Notes under the pieces: model-generated
What the model was told of the DNA's origin: nothing
Database searches by the model: none
Seen by the model: only the letters and a program-made list of their open reading frames with translations
Translations under genes and position numbers: made by a program
Part shown: one piece after another, positions 28,540 through 29,536 of the stretch
Layout of the letters: the number at the start of each line of letters is the position of its first letter
Position numbering within the stretch: the stretch's first letter is position 1
Source: a virus
IMG/VR virus record: IMGVR_UViG_3300029448_000277
Coordinates: 1-29,536 of that record
DNA: 29,536 nucleotides
Strand: one strand, 5' to 3'

Positions 28540-29536
28540 TTATTGATGTAGATTTTGAAACTAATGCAGATGAAACGGCAGAAGATTTTGAAAAGATTAA
28601 AGAGGAATTAGGTCAAATCAAAGATGAGTTAAAGGCTATTAAAGAAGCAGAAGCAACTTCTTCAAGTTCACTAAAAAAAATAGCAAAAGGTTTTAGTGGT
28701 GTAGGTCTTGCTATTAAGGCAATGGGAATAGGTTTGTTAATGGAAGCATTTAGATTCCTCAAAGATATTTTAATGGAAAACCAAACTGTTGTAGATGCTT
28801 TAAATGTAGCAACAACATCAATAGGTATTGTATTTAACGAGGTTGCATCTAATGTTGTTACTTTAGGGGAAAGTATAATTAGTGCTTTTACAAACCCTAA
28901 AAAAGCAATAGAAGATTTGTGGGGACTTATAAAAGAAAACATTATTAATAGGTTTGAAGGTTTTATTAATCAATTTAAAGCCTTAGGAAAAGTAATTGAA
29001 GGTGTTTTTAATTTAGACTGGGAAAAAGTAAAAGAAGGTGCAAGTGATTATGCTACATCTTTAGTGCAAGTTGTTACTGGTTTAGATAAGGTACAACAGA
29101 CAAAAGCAGTTGAATTTTTTAAAGATACTGCTACTGCATTAATAGAAACTACAAAAGAAGCAGTTAAGACTGCAAGTGAAATAACTAATCTTACAAATAA
29201 GGTAAGGCTATTAGAAGCAGAACAACAAAAGTTAATGTTTACTTATTTACAAGAACAAGAGATACAAAGACAAATAAGAGATGATATTACAAAAACCTTT
29301 GCAGAAAGAATACAAGCAAATGAAAAGTTAGGAGAAAGTTTAACAAAGCAATTTGAAGAAGAAAAAGCAATAGTTGAAGAAAAGTTAAGGTTAGCACAAT
29401 TAGATTTATCTACCAATGAAGAAAGTATAGAAAAGAAAGAAGCATTAATACAAGTAGAATCAGAACTAGCAGATTTGAATGAAAGAATTACTGGTTTTAG
29501 GTCTGAACAATTAACAAATTTAGTTGGATTAAATAA
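28524..29536 (+). CDS. Tail tape-measure protein, 5' part (continues at position 2)
   Basis: The ATG at 28524 opens a frame that runs off the window end and continues in frame from position 2 to the stop at 731-733, giving about 548 residues after merging the overlap. The N-terminal part has charged coiled-coil helices, then a hydrophobic stretch around residues 60-80 (short Ala/Gly/Leu/Ile helices), then more coiled coil. Tape-measure proteins form an extended rod that sets tail length and helps DNA pass into the cell. The gene overlaps the end of the preceding 82-residue gene by 16 bases. At the usual rule of about 0.15 nm per residue the tail would be roughly 80 nm. No peptidase or lysozyme domain is visible. 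It could be a shorter tail-internal protein, but no other gene fits this role better. Confidence 0.75.
   Translation, partial: MAEKVVIDVDFETNADETAEDFEKIKEELGQIKDELKAIKEAEATSSSSLKKIAKGFSGVGLAIKAMGIGLLMEAFRFLKDILMENQTVVDALNVATTSIGIVFNEVASNVVTLGESIISAFTNPKKAIEDLWGLIKENIINRFEGFINQFKALGKVIEGVFNLDWEKVKEGASDYATSLVQVVTGLDKVQQTKAVEFFKDTATALIETTKEAVKTASEITNLTNKVRLLEAEQQKLMFTYLQEQEIQRQIRDDITKTFAERIQANEKLGESLTKQFEEEKAIVEEKLRLAQLDLSTNEESIEKKEALIQVESELADLNERITGFRSEQLTNLVGLN
29438..29536. repeat. Terminal overlap, right copy (circular assembly)
   Basis: Exact second copy of positions 1-99 (offset 29437). Removing one copy gives a unique length of 29,437 bp. The boundary falls in the middle of the tape-measure gene and carries no terminator, promoter or cos-like palindrome. 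Confidence 0.95.

Overview
The window is the complete genome of a small tailed phage, assembled as a circle. The first 99 bases (1-99) are repeated exactly at the end (29438-29536), and the gene broken at the edges reads straight through the join, so the unique molecule is 29,437 bp. The DNA is very AT-rich, nearly all genes lie on the + strand, genes are packed with ATGA/TAATG overlaps, and starts sit in an A-rich context without a Shine-Dalgarno sequence. Candidate promoters resemble the Bacteroidetes -7 box TAnnTTTG. Together with many protein families I associate with Flavobacteria-type phages, this points to a Bacteroidetes (probably flavobacterial) host. An HK97-type protease/capsid set, a tail tube-like protein, a tail assembly chaperone pair with a -1 slippery site and a tape-measure protein indicate a siphovirus. 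I see no integrase or clear lysogeny repressor, so a lytic life is likely but not proven.

Layout, region by region. (1) 28524 across the join to 3762: tape measure, XkdF-like protease, scaffold-like protein, major capsid protein and tail tube-like protein, closed by a strong intrinsic terminator. (2) 3768-10116: two small proteins, a portal fused to two extra domains, two paralogous head-spike-base-like proteins (one carrying an inserted carbohydrate-binding-like module), a head-tail adaptor candidate, a lysis cassette of small membrane proteins around an M15 peptidase endolysin, and a metallophosphoesterase; then a terminator. (3) 10117-10293: AT-rich control region with promoter, terminator, repeats and palindrome. 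(4) 10294-15707: early/replication genes: small unknown proteins, an HTH protein, an SSB-like protein, a RepO-like winged-helix protein and its partner, zinc-ribbon protein, HNH and VRR-NUC nucleases and an ECF-type sigma factor. (5) 15691-18185: ParB-like protein, a 20-codon glycosyltransferase relic, a TET-associated-type glycosyltransferase and a nucleotide-sugar epimerase. (6) 18172-28539: terminase small and large subunits, tail chaperones, tail terminator with lectin domain, gp10-like protein, a tail structural protein and a 1482-residue tail-hub/receptor-binding protein.

How it works together: the phage appears to borrow the host replisome through a RepO-like initiator, to redirect transcription with its own sigma factor, and to package with a standard terminase. 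The gene order is unusual: tail genes directly follow terminase, and the head protease/capsid block comes after the tape measure, with the portal beyond a terminator. The two most interesting themes are the sugar island next to the terminase (candidate DNA or virion glycosylation) and the repeated fusion of lectin-like beta-sandwich modules to virion proteins at three or more different places on the particle.
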